Translations under genes and position numbers: made by a program
Assembly (NCBI GenBank): GCA_028288385.1
Contig: JAQBNX010000528.1
Coordinates: 1 to 7,036, forward strand
Direction of reading: 5' to 3'
From: Spirosoma sp.
GTDB taxonomy: Bacteria; Bacteroidota; Bacteroidia; Cytophagales; Spirosomataceae
Length of the DNA stretch: 7,036 bases
Shown here: piece after piece, positions 1 to 5,579 of the stretch
Layout of the letters: each line of letters begins with the position of its first letter
How positions within the stretch are numbered: the stretch's first letter is position 1
Notes under the pieces: model-generated
Told to the model about the DNA's origin: nothing
The model's database searches: none
What the model saw: only the letters and a program-made list of their open reading frames with translations

Positions 1-1
1 T

Positions 2-673
2 GATGCGGGTACGTTCATGGTAGTGCATGCCAACTTTGCGGAGAATATCGTCGTGGGCTTCGCCCGGATTGGTGGGCGGAGCATAGGCATTGTGGGGAAC
101 CAGCCTGCCGTGCTGGCGGGTGTCCTGGACATCCATGCCAGCACAAAAGCGGCCCGTTTTGTGCGCTTCTGCGACTGTTTCAACGTACCGTTGCTTGTGC
201 TCGAAGACGTACCCGGTTTCTTGCCCGGCACCGACCAGGAATGGAACGGTATAATCACCAACGGGGCCAAGCTACTGTATGCGTTCTGCGAGGCCACGGT
301 GCCCCGCGTAACGGTCATCACCCGCAAAGCCTATGGCGGAGCGTATGACGTAATGAATTCCAAGCACATTGGTGCCGACATGAACTACGCCTGGCCCGGT
401 GCCGAAATTGCCGTGATGGGAGCCAGTGGCGCTGCCGAAATTATTTTCAAGCGTGAAATTGCCGAAGCCGATGACCCGCAGGCGAAGTTGCAGGAGAAAG
501 TGCAGGAGTATACCGAGAAGTTCGCTAATCCTTACCGGGCAGCACACCGGGGATACATTGATGAGGTGATCATGCCCGACCAGACACGTCATAAACTCAT
601 CCGGGCGTTTAAGATGCTGGAGAACAAAGTGGCGACGATGCCGAAGAAAAAACACGGAAACATTCCGTTGTAA
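2..673 (+). CDS. pccB: Acyl-CoA (propionyl-CoA) carboxylase, carboxyltransferase beta subunit, C-terminal part
   Basis: The reading frame is open from base 2 with no start, so the N-terminal half lies outside the window; 223 residues are visible of a family usually about 510-540 long. The enzyme moves carboxyl from carboxybiotin to an acyl-CoA, making methylmalonyl-CoA from propionyl-CoA in the classic case, in the cytoplasm with a biotin-carrying alpha subunit. Family landmarks seen are AENIVVGFARIGGR with IVGNQP near the left edge, LEDVPGFLPGTDQE, RKAYGGAYDVMNSKHIGAD, YAWPGAEIAVMGASGAAEI, GYIDEVI and the typical KKHGNIPL end. The AYGGAYD segment is in the acyl-CoA/oxyanion region. The Asp after GGAY matches propionyl-type enzymes as I recall them, so the symbol is a family assignment and other short acyl-CoAs are possible. 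A small membrane ORF follows after 5 bp. No alpha subunit is in view. Confidence 0.93.
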   Translation, partial: DAGTFMVVHANFAENIVVGFARIGGRSIGIVGNQPAVLAGVLDIHASTKAARFVRFCDCFNVPLLVLEDVPGFLPGTDQEWNGIITNGAKLLYAFCEATVPRVTVITRKAYGGAYDVMNSKHIGADMNYAWPGAEIAVMGASGAAEIIFKREIAEADDPQAKLQEKVQEYTEKFANPYRAAHRGYIDEVIMPDQTRHKLIRAFKMLENKVATMPKKKHGNIPL

Positions 674-678
674 ACGTT

Positions 679-798
679 ATGCCAGATTTAACACCTCAGA
701 AACCGGGCGGCAGTCTGCTGAAAACTGTGCTGGTCGGTCTGCTTATTATTTTTGGGCTGGCGCTGATAGTGGGAACGTTGTCCATGCTTTTTCCGTAG
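679..798 (+). CDS. Putative 39-aa single-pass membrane peptide downstream of pccB
   Basis: An ATG five bases after the carboxylase stop opens a 39-codon frame ending in TAG. The product has a short polar, Pro/Gly-containing head with two lysines (MPDLTPQKPGGSLLK), then an unbroken hydrophobic stretch from about residue 17 to 38 (TVLVGLLIIFGLALIVGTLS), and it ends at MLFP. That is one transmembrane helix and nothing else. The ORF fills almost all the space between the carboxylase and the convergent aminotransferase, whose stop lies one base away; such packing and the continuous hydrophobicity favour a real gene. No Shine-Dalgarno motif is visible, which is normal for Bacteroidota. I do not recognise a family. 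The decarboxylase gamma subunit (OadG) also has one helix, but it carries a long cytoplasmic tail that is absent here. Confidence 0.5.
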   Translation: MPDLTPQKPGGSLLKTVLVGLLIIFGLALIVGTLSMLFP

Positions 799-799
799 G

Positions 800-2035
800 T
801 CAGTGCCCATCAATTGCCTCAAGGATAATAGCGCAGGCTTCCCGAATCTGGCTCTCACTAATAATCAATGGCGGGGCAATGCGCATGGAATTGTCGCAGA
901 ACAGGAACCAGTCAGTAATAACGCCGAGTGCGATGGCCCGGTCGATGACGGGTTTCAGCAGGGCAAATGACTCGAATTCAACGGCCAGCATCAGGCCCTT
1001 ACCGCGTACCTCCCGAATGGCCGGGTGAACAAGCAGTTGCCGGAACAACTGACCTTTTGCTTCTGCCTGCTCATGCAATTTCTCGTCCTGTATAACCTGC
1101 AAATTAGCAAGCGAAGCCGCGCATGAAACCGGGTGTCCGCCAAACGTAGTGATATGGCCCAAAATCGGGTTGTTTCTGAACACACTCATGATCTCGGTCG
1201 AGCTGATGAACGCCCCGATAGGCATGCCACCCCCCATGCCTTTGGCACATAGCAAGACGTCGGGCACGACCGGCAAGCCTGATTCGCCCGCCTTTTCAAA
1301 GGCCCAGAACAGACCCGTCCGGCCGAAACCGGTCTGAATCTCATCGAAGATCAGCAATGCGCCCATTTCGCTGCAACGCTGGCGAACGGCCTCCAGATAG
1401 CCCCGCTCCGGCAGACGAACCCCCGACTCAGCCGCCACTACTTCCATAACGACGGCCGCCGTTCGGTAAGTAATTTGCTCGACGTCGGCCCGGTTATTAT
1501 AGCGGATGTGCCGGATGTCGGGTAGAAGAGGGCGGTAATTGCGCTTGAAATTCTCATCGCCCGACAGGGAGAGGGCACCCTGTGTAGCGCCATGGTACGC
1601 GTTGAAGCAGGAGATGATTTCGGTGCGATTGGTATAGCGTTTTGCCAGTTTCATGGCTCCCTCCACCGCTTCGGCACCCGAATTCGTGAAGTAGACATTA
1701 TTGAGCGGGGCGGGTAATGTTTGCACCAAGGCCTGTGCCAGTTGTGTCTGGGGCGTTTGCACATACTCACCGTAGACCATCAGGTGCAGATATTTGTCTA
1801 ACTGCTCCTGAATGGCCGCCAGCACCCGGGGATGGCGGTGGCCGACGTTGCTTACCCCAATCCCCGAAATCAGGTCCATATAGCGTTTCGGTTCGCCATC
1901 CGGCGCTGACTGGGAACCGTGCGTTGGTCCGAAGATATAAACACCTTCGGCGCTGTCAATTTCCAGCGCCAAGGGAAAATCAGAGGTCTGCGCTACGTGC
2001 TGAAAAAATAACTGCCGGTGCGTTATTGACTGCAT
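800..2035 (-). CDS. Class III PLP-dependent aminotransferase (aspartate aminotransferase-family / ArgD-like)
   Basis: A complete 411-residue fold-type I aminotransferase, a normal length for acetylornithine, ornithine, lysine or GABA transaminase-like enzymes, expected in the cytoplasm. Using the ATG at 2035, landmarks are SGAEA at 119-123 (PLP phosphate), YHG at 147-149 (ring stacking), FDEIQTGFGRTG at 230-241 with Asp231 for the pyridine nitrogen, Lys265 in CAKGMGGGMPIGAF as the Schiff-base lysine, Thr297 in HITTFGGHPVSCAAS, and Arg385 in MRIAPPL, the likely substrate carboxylate contact. The usual E-x-V-Q-G-E-[AG]-G segment reads EVVAAESG (198-205), keeping both acidic residues but losing Gln-Gly. 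The frame continues upstream to a GTG at 2149, but those 38 residues are polar and unlike the family; ATG 2077 is a middle option. Amino donor and pathway cannot be told from sequence. It is transcribed divergently from the symporter pair. Confidence 0.93.
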   Translation of the reverse strand: MQSITHRQLFFQHVAQTSDFPLALEIDSAEGVYIFGPTHGSQSAPDGEPKRYMDLISGIGVSNVGHRHPRVLAAIQEQLDKYLHLMVYGEYVQTPQTQLAQALVQTLPAPLNNVYFTNSGAEAVEGAMKLAKRYTNRTEIISCFNAYHGATQGALSLSGDENFKRNYRPLLPDIRHIRYNNRADVEQITYRTAAVVMEVVAAESGVRLPERGYLEAVRQRCSEMGALLIFDEIQTGFGRTGLFWAFEKAGESGLPVVPDVLLCAKGMGGGMPIGAFISSTEIMSVFRNNPILGHITTFGGHPVSCAASLANLQVIQDEKLHEQAEAKGQLFRQLLVHPAIREVRGKGLMLAVEFESFALLKPVIDRAIALGVITDWFLFCDNSMRIAPPLIISESQIREACAIILEAIDGH

Positions 2036-2176
2036 TATACGTTGTTTACTACGGTCGGACTGACCGATTGGTGCCATGTTTGAATCAACAGCACCGGATA
2101 TGAAAACAGTTCGGTTTCTTCTACTGCCAAAATCGCTGAGTGGAACCACACAAATAAAGGGGTGCTAGGCAGATTA

Positions 2177-2216
2177 ACCAGGCAAACACGGACCAAACCG
2201 TCGGCTCTTGCCTGGT
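2177..2216. repeat. Two-tier inverted repeat (hairpin or operator candidate)
   Basis: ACCAGGCAA (2177-2185) and TTGCCTGGT (2208-2216) are perfect 9-bp inverted arms. Inside the 22-nt spacer, ACGG (2188-2191) and CCGT (2198-2201) form a second 4-bp stem around ACCAAA. Beyond the outer arms, ATTAA (2173-2177 region) on the left can pair with TTAAT (2219-2223) on the right if a few bases bulge. No T-run follows on either strand, so it is not a standard intrinsic terminator. Its place in a divergent promoter region suggests a protein-binding site or a structured 5' leader. The symmetry is read directly from the sequence; the role is inference. Confidence 0.45.
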
Positions 2217-2236
2217 GATTAATGGACGCAAGCTCC

Positions 2237-2246
2237 GCTACGTAGC
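2237..2246. promoter_or_regulatory. Perfect 10-bp palindrome GCTACGTAGC
   Basis: GCTACGTAGC is its own reverse complement and lies 20 bp to the right of the larger hairpin, in the same divergent region. AGCT occurs both just before it (2231-2234) and overlapping its right half (2244-2247). It could be a dimer half-site pair for a regulator of either neighbour. A single 10-bp palindrome in about 300 bp is weak evidence, so this is only a candidate site. Confidence 0.2.
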
Positions 2247-2344
2247 TATGCCCTGTTATATTGACGAATGCTATAGGGATTATCAGACACGGTACATCTA
2301 TTTACCCTAATTTCGCCGTTGTAGTCAGATAGACCGCCGTTCCT

Positions 2345-2470
2345 ATGCCCGATAACCCTTCCGGTTTACCCCCTTTTGCCCGCTCTTGGCCCCAGCTTTA
2401 TGCAATTGTTATTGGCAGTCTGGTCGTTGAGATCGTGCTGTTTTACGCCATAATGTCCTGGTTGTCATGA
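2345..2470 (+). CDS. 41-aa single-pass membrane peptide, putative accessory subunit of the symporter
   Basis: ATG at 2345 opens a 41-codon frame whose TGA overlaps the symporter ATG in the classic ATGA arrangement, so the two are almost certainly translationally coupled. The peptide has a polar Pro-rich head (MPDNPSGLPPFARSWPQ) and one hydrophobic helix from about residue 18 to 40, with an acidic residue (Glu29) inside it. Trp15 and Trp39 flank the membrane segment. The SW-x-x-LY start of the helix and the LFY near its end resemble tiny unnamed proteins that I recall before sodium:solute symporters in other Bacteroidota. Other members of that transporter family also have small membrane partners, for example YjcH beside ActP, YhdT beside PanF, and DUF4212 proteins. 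Role as assembly or stability factor is inference. No Shine-Dalgarno motif is visible. Confidence 0.75.
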   Translation: MPDNPSGLPPFARSWPQLYAIVIGSLVVEIVLFYAIMSWLS

Positions 2471-4161
2471 GTGTTCTCGACTGGAGCGTTCTTGTTCTGA
2501 CCTTGCTGGGCGTAATAACCTACGGCATATACCGAAGCCGGGGAAGCCGCAGCATGGACGATTACCTGTTGGCAGGACAGTCATTGCCGTGGTATCACGT
2601 GGGCCTGTCGGTGATGGCCACGCAGGCCAGTGCGATCACATTTCTGTCCGCACCGGGGCAGGGCTTTGCCGACGGCATGCGGTTTGTGCAGTTCTACTTT
2701 GGCCTGCCCTTGGCCATGGTGGTGCTCTCCGTTACGTTCGTGCCCATCTTTCATAAGCTGAAAGTATTTACGGCCTATGAGTTTCTGGAAAACCGCTTCG
2801 ACGTGCGCGTGCGTACGCTCACATCCGGGCTTTTTCTGCTTCAGCGCGGGCTTTCAACAGGATTGTCAATTTATGCTCCGGCCATTATTCTGTCCACCAT
2901 TTTAGGCTGGAACATCTACTGGACCAATCTGCTAATGGGTGGGATGGTCTTGCTGTACACGGTAACGGGCGGCACAAAAGCCATTTCCTATACGCACCTG
3001 CAGCAGATGGCCATCGTTACGTTTGCTATGGTGGTGGCAGGTTTCCTAACGGTGCGTTTGCTGCCCGCCGATGTTGGGTTCATGGACGCGCTGCACGTAG
3101 CGGGCAAAGCCGGCCGCATGAACCTGATCGACCTGAAGTTCGATGCCAACAGCCGCTATAACATCTGGTCGGGCCTGATTGGCGGCTTTTTCCTGCAGCT
3201 ATCCTATTTTGGTACAGACCAGTCGCAGGTGGGGCGATACCTCACGGGCGAGTCAATCGGGCAGTCGCGGCTGGGGTTGCTCATGAACGGGTTGCTGAAA
3301 GTGCCCATGCAGTTCCTGATTCTCCTGGTTGGGGTGCTGGTATTTGTATTCTATCAGTACAATCCAACGCCCACATTTTTTAATAAGCAGGAAACCGATA
3401 AACTCAAACAAAGTCAGTACGCTGGTGCCTATCAGGTAGCCGAAATCAAACACCAGAACCTGGCAGCGCAGCGGCAGCGGGCCGTGGCTGATATGCAGGT
3501 AGCGCTGGATGCTGATGACGAAGCCGGGCAAAACGCGGCCGGAGCGGTACTGCGCCAAACCGACGACGCCCTGAAAACCGTGAAGGCCGACGTAGTGAAG
3601 CTAATTGAGCAAAACAACCCGGCGGCCGATACCAACGATGTCAACTACGTATTTCTCCGGTTTGTGCTCGACTACCTGCCTCACGGCCTGATTGGATTGT
3701 TGATTGCCGTTATTTTTAGTGCCTCCATGGGGTCTATTGCAGCAGCCTATAACTCCCTAGCCTCGACGACCGTTGTAGACGTGTACAAACGCCTTGTCAG
3801 GCGAGAAGCCGACGACGCGCACTATTTACAAGCGTCACGCTGGGCCACAGTAGGTTGGGGAGTGTTCTGCATCGTGGTTGCTCAGTTTGCCAATCAGCTG
3901 GGCAGCATGATCGAGGCCGTCAACATCCTGGGTTCGCTGTTTTACGGTGTCATTCTTGGGGTGTTCGTGGTGGCGTTTTACGTCAAATCCATTGGTGGCC
4001 GCGCTACGTTCTGGGCCACACTCATTGCGGAGGTGTTTGTCGTGCTGAGCTGGTACCTGGACCTGACGGCGTTTCTGTGGCTCAACGTAATTGGCTGTCT
4101 GCTGGTGGTTGGTATTGCTTGGGTGCTGGAAATGGCAATGGGCCGTAATGCGAACGCATAA
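2467..4161 (+). CDS. Sodium:solute symporter (SSS/SLC5 family)
   Basis: A complete 564-residue inner-membrane carrier of the LeuT fold, expected to couple sodium entry to solute uptake. Thirteen hydrophobic segments can be placed at about residues 5-22, 43-62, 74-96, 118-145, 153-168, 178-198, 233-252, 273-297, 404-436, 457-476, 482-506, 513-530 and 535-556. Family landmarks are DDYLLAGQSLPWYHVGLSVMATQASAITF (30-59 area), YEFLENRFD, VTGGTKAISYTHLQQM at 166-181, FGTDQSQVGRYLT at 248-260, and FSASMGSIAAAYNSLAS at 417-433 followed by DVYKR. Ser423 sits about where the conserved Na2-site serine is expected. The usual Asp of the GG-x-K-A-x-x-x-T-D signature is His177. Between the eighth and ninth helices is a soluble, Gln/Ala/Lys/Asp-rich insert (306-393), predicted periplasmic if topology follows PutP. 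Substrate cannot be assigned. Start is fixed by overlap with the upstream 41-aa gene. Confidence 0.95.
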   Translation: MSVLDWSVLVLTLLGVITYGIYRSRGSRSMDDYLLAGQSLPWYHVGLSVMATQASAITFLSAPGQGFADGMRFVQFYFGLPLAMVVLSVTFVPIFHKLKVFTAYEFLENRFDVRVRTLTSGLFLLQRGLSTGLSIYAPAIILSTILGWNIYWTNLLMGGMVLLYTVTGGTKAISYTHLQQMAIVTFAMVVAGFLTVRLLPADVGFMDALHVAGKAGRMNLIDLKFDANSRYNIWSGLIGGFFLQLSYFGTDQSQVGRYLTGESIGQSRLGLLMNGLLKVPMQFLILLVGVLVFVFYQYNPTPTFFNKQETDKLKQSQYAGAYQVAEIKHQNLAAQRQRAVADMQVALDADDEAGQNAAGAVLRQTDDALKTVKADVVKLIEQNNPAADTNDVNYVFLRFVLDYLPHGLIGLLIAVIFSASMGSIAAAYNSLASTTVVDVYKRLVRREADDAHYLQASRWATVGWGVFCIVVAQFANQLGSMIEAVNILGSLFYGVILGVFVVAFYVKSIGGRATFWATLIAEVFVVLSWYLDLTAFLWLNVIGCLLVVGIAWVLEMAMGRNANA

Positions 4162-4195
4162 AAAGCGCACCAGTAGTCTAGCCGCCTTTGTGTCG

Positions 4196-5113
4196 CTACA
4201 TAATCTCTAACCGATAACCCACGCCATGGACGGCTGCAATCCGGATGGTGGGGTCGTTTTGTAATAGCTTGCGTAGCCGCGACATAAACACGTCAATACT
4301 TCGGCCCACCGTAATGCCCTCGTCCTCCCAAACCAGTTTCAGGATCTCACTACGTTCCATCACCTGATTTGGATGACTCACTAACACACGCAGGAGCTTT
4401 GTTTCGCGATACGTCAGGTTGTGCTGGCTGGAGCCCGACATCAAGAGCTGGCTGTTTACATCGAGCCATGATTGCCCAAACTGAAGCGCATGGTTCGGCA
4501 ACGGAAGCGGATGTGCCACTGCCTCACTGGTTCTAGCTGACCGACGCCATACGATGAAGGCAACACTCGATAGAAGCCCCGCCAACGCTAGTAGTGGCCA
4601 GTGCGTTGACGGTTGTTGCGCTGGCGCAAGGGGTTCAAAGGTGACCTGTAGAACGTAACACCCAGCGATTAGGGAACGGCCTCTGCAGGGAACGAGTCCA
4701 TTGGCCAACCAATCCAGCCTATTATAGCCCAACTGCAACTTCCCACCAGCACAATCCAGCACGGCTACGTCATAGGCATCGGCAACGTTGTGAAGCTGGA
4801 GCGACTGGTGCAGCAAAGCAGGCAGCGCGTCGTAGTTAAAAGCACGGCCGAACGAAACCCGATATGTGTTCGGATTCGGCTGATCTATGGCTGGGATGCG
4901 CGACGTGGAGTCTCCGGCCAGCCGGAGCAGATGATGGGCGGTACGGCGCAGGGCGAGGTTGATTTTTTCGGCCCGGTATGTCCGCGAATTATCCAGGCGT
5001 GCTGCATTCTGGCCAGTTGTGCTGCTCACAAACCGGGCAAACAGCAAGCCTATAAGAATCAGCGCGACGCTGCCAATCAGGATGCGTAAAACCGGTGGGT
5101 TGGTGAGCTTCAT
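4196..5113 (-). CDS. Membrane-anchored one-component winged-helix transcription regulator
   Basis: This 305-residue protein has an N-terminal membrane helix (about 9-29), an extracytoplasmic domain (30-170), a second helix (172-189) followed by the basic WRRSAR stop-transfer, and a C-terminal OmpR/PhoB-type winged helix (about 208-303). The DNA-binding part shows LTYRETKLLRVLVSHPNQV, MERSEILKLVWED, the recognition helix RSIDVFMSRLRKLL at 271-284, and the wing AAVHGVGYRLEIM. No receiver or kinase domain exists, so signalling should pass directly through the membrane as in ToxR or CadC, though with the DNA-binding end at the C-terminus. The periplasmic domain carries YDVAVLDCAGGKLQLGY and three cysteines (121, 143, 152), able to form a disulfide. 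I recall similar domains in Bacteroidota sensor kinases. It is last in an apparent operon, 13 bp after a secreted protein gene, and ends facing the symporter gene. Ligand and targets are unknown; self-control is plausible. Confidence 0.88.
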   Translation of the reverse strand: MKLTNPPVLRILIGSVALILIGLLFARFVSSTTGQNAARLDNSRTYRAEKINLALRRTAHHLLRLAGDSTSRIPAIDQPNPNTYRVSFGRAFNYDALPALLHQSLQLHNVADAYDVAVLDCAGGKLQLGYNRLDWLANGLVPCRGRSLIAGCYVLQVTFEPLAPAQQPSTHWPLLALAGLLSSVAFIVWRRSARTSEAVAHPLPLPNHALQFGQSWLDVNSQLLMSGSSQHNLTYRETKLLRVLVSHPNQVMERSEILKLVWEDEGITVGRSIDVFMSRLRKLLQNDPTIRIAAVHGVGYRLEIM

Positions 5114-5126
5114 GGGGCCAAAAAGG

Positions 5127-5564
5127 TTAGCAGCCGGAGCGGAAATTTCTGACGAACAGGTTGTAAGCGGCTAGTTTTATAACCCGTTTGGAGCGCTGAT
5201 CGCTTGGGCGGACCGGCATGAGCACCAACTCGTCACCGTATCGGGCAAAAGGCATGATGTCGTCAAGTTTAACGGCATACACCTCAACCGTTTCATTTGA
5301 TCCAATTTGCCGGATAATAGTACCATTACGCCGAAGGTAAAGCTGAAACGGAATATGCCGCTGGTGTTCGGTCACCATATTACTTTCCCGCAGCCCTATG
5401 ACACCACGGGTATGCAATGAAAACGTAAAGTAATCGACAGGAAGTCCATTCAGGGTGACGGGATCGTCGTAAAATGCAGCCGTTGGGCGGGCAATGGCGG
5501 GCTGAATTATCCAGACTAACAGGATAATCATCAATGAAGTGAATATGAATCGTGACATTTTCAT
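5127..5564 (-). CDS. Secreted hypothetical protein, second gene of the regulator operon
   Basis: A 145-residue protein with a clear signal peptide: MKMSR, then a hydrophobic core to about residue 21, and a likely signal peptidase I site after AIA (26). The mature part of about 119 residues is probably a small beta-rich periplasmic or secreted domain: GLPVDYFTFSLHTRGVIGL, IPFQLYLRRNGTII (71-84), a VEVYAVKLDDI segment and ARYGDELVLMPV (107-118). The RNG turn followed by a GD-containing strand resembles the C-terminal beta domain of GldM as I remember it, a fold hint only. The last residue is cysteine (145), the only cysteine in the protein, so it could pair with a partner. It starts 15 bp after the preceding secreted protein gene and ends 13 bp before the regulator. 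A second ATG six bases on is an alternative start. No function is recognised. Confidence 0.82.
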   Translation of the reverse strand: MKMSRFIFTSLMIILLVWIIQPAIARPTAAFYDDPVTLNGLPVDYFTFSLHTRGVIGLRESNMVTEHQRHIPFQLYLRRNGTIIRQIGSNETVEVYAVKLDDIMPFARYGDELVLMPVRPSDQRSKRVIKLAAYNLFVRNFRSGC

Positions 5565-5579
5565 AAGTGGTGCAGCTGT

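Larger units (their letters stand above)
2036..2344. other. Divergent intergenic region between aminotransferase and symporter unit
   Basis: This 309-bp stretch should hold promoters for both flanking units. On the plus strand TAATTTCG at 2308-2315 is one mismatch from the Bacteroidota -7 box TAnnTTTG and lies 30 bp before the small membrane gene, but I see no good -33 TTTG. On the minus strand TTTATTTG (2158-2151) is also one mismatch away; a TTTG sits 24 nt upstream of it, somewhat far. Neither is convincing alone. A short hairpin, CGGTC (2052-2056) with GACCG (2062-2066), lies 16 bp before the aminotransferase ATG. The larger hairpin at 2177-2216 and the palindrome at 2237-2246 are listed separately. 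A 20-codon plus-strand frame (2248-2310) contains five tyrosines. No tRNA, rRNA or longer gene is visible. Confidence 0.5.

Noticed and set aside
679..798. OadG-type decarboxylase gamma subunit for the 39-aa ORF
   Set aside because: OadG has an N-terminal helix followed by a long charged or Pro-rich tail; this ORF ends right after its helix, and no OadB or biotin carrier is next to it.
1717..2103. Long plus-strand open frame opposite the aminotransferase, and similar long frames opposite the carboxylase (272-655) and the symporter end (3835-4170)
   Set aside because: They lie antisense to strong family matches, and their products are Pro/Arg/His-rich with no recognisable domain, as expected for shadow frames in moderately GC-rich DNA.
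2036..2149. N-terminal extension of the aminotransferase to a GTG at 2149
   Set aside because: The 38 extra residues are polar, have no family counterpart and overlap promoter-like sequence; the ATG at 2035 leads straight into the conserved N-terminus.
2261..2280. E. coli-like promoter TTGACG plus TATAGG
   Set aside because: The two elements are only six bases apart instead of about 17, and Bacteroidota use a different consensus.
4164..4197. Possible terminator hairpin (AGCGCAC with GTGTCGCT) between symporter and regulator
   Set aside because: The stem needs a bulge and a 19-nt loop, overlaps the regulator stop codon and has no T-run on either side.
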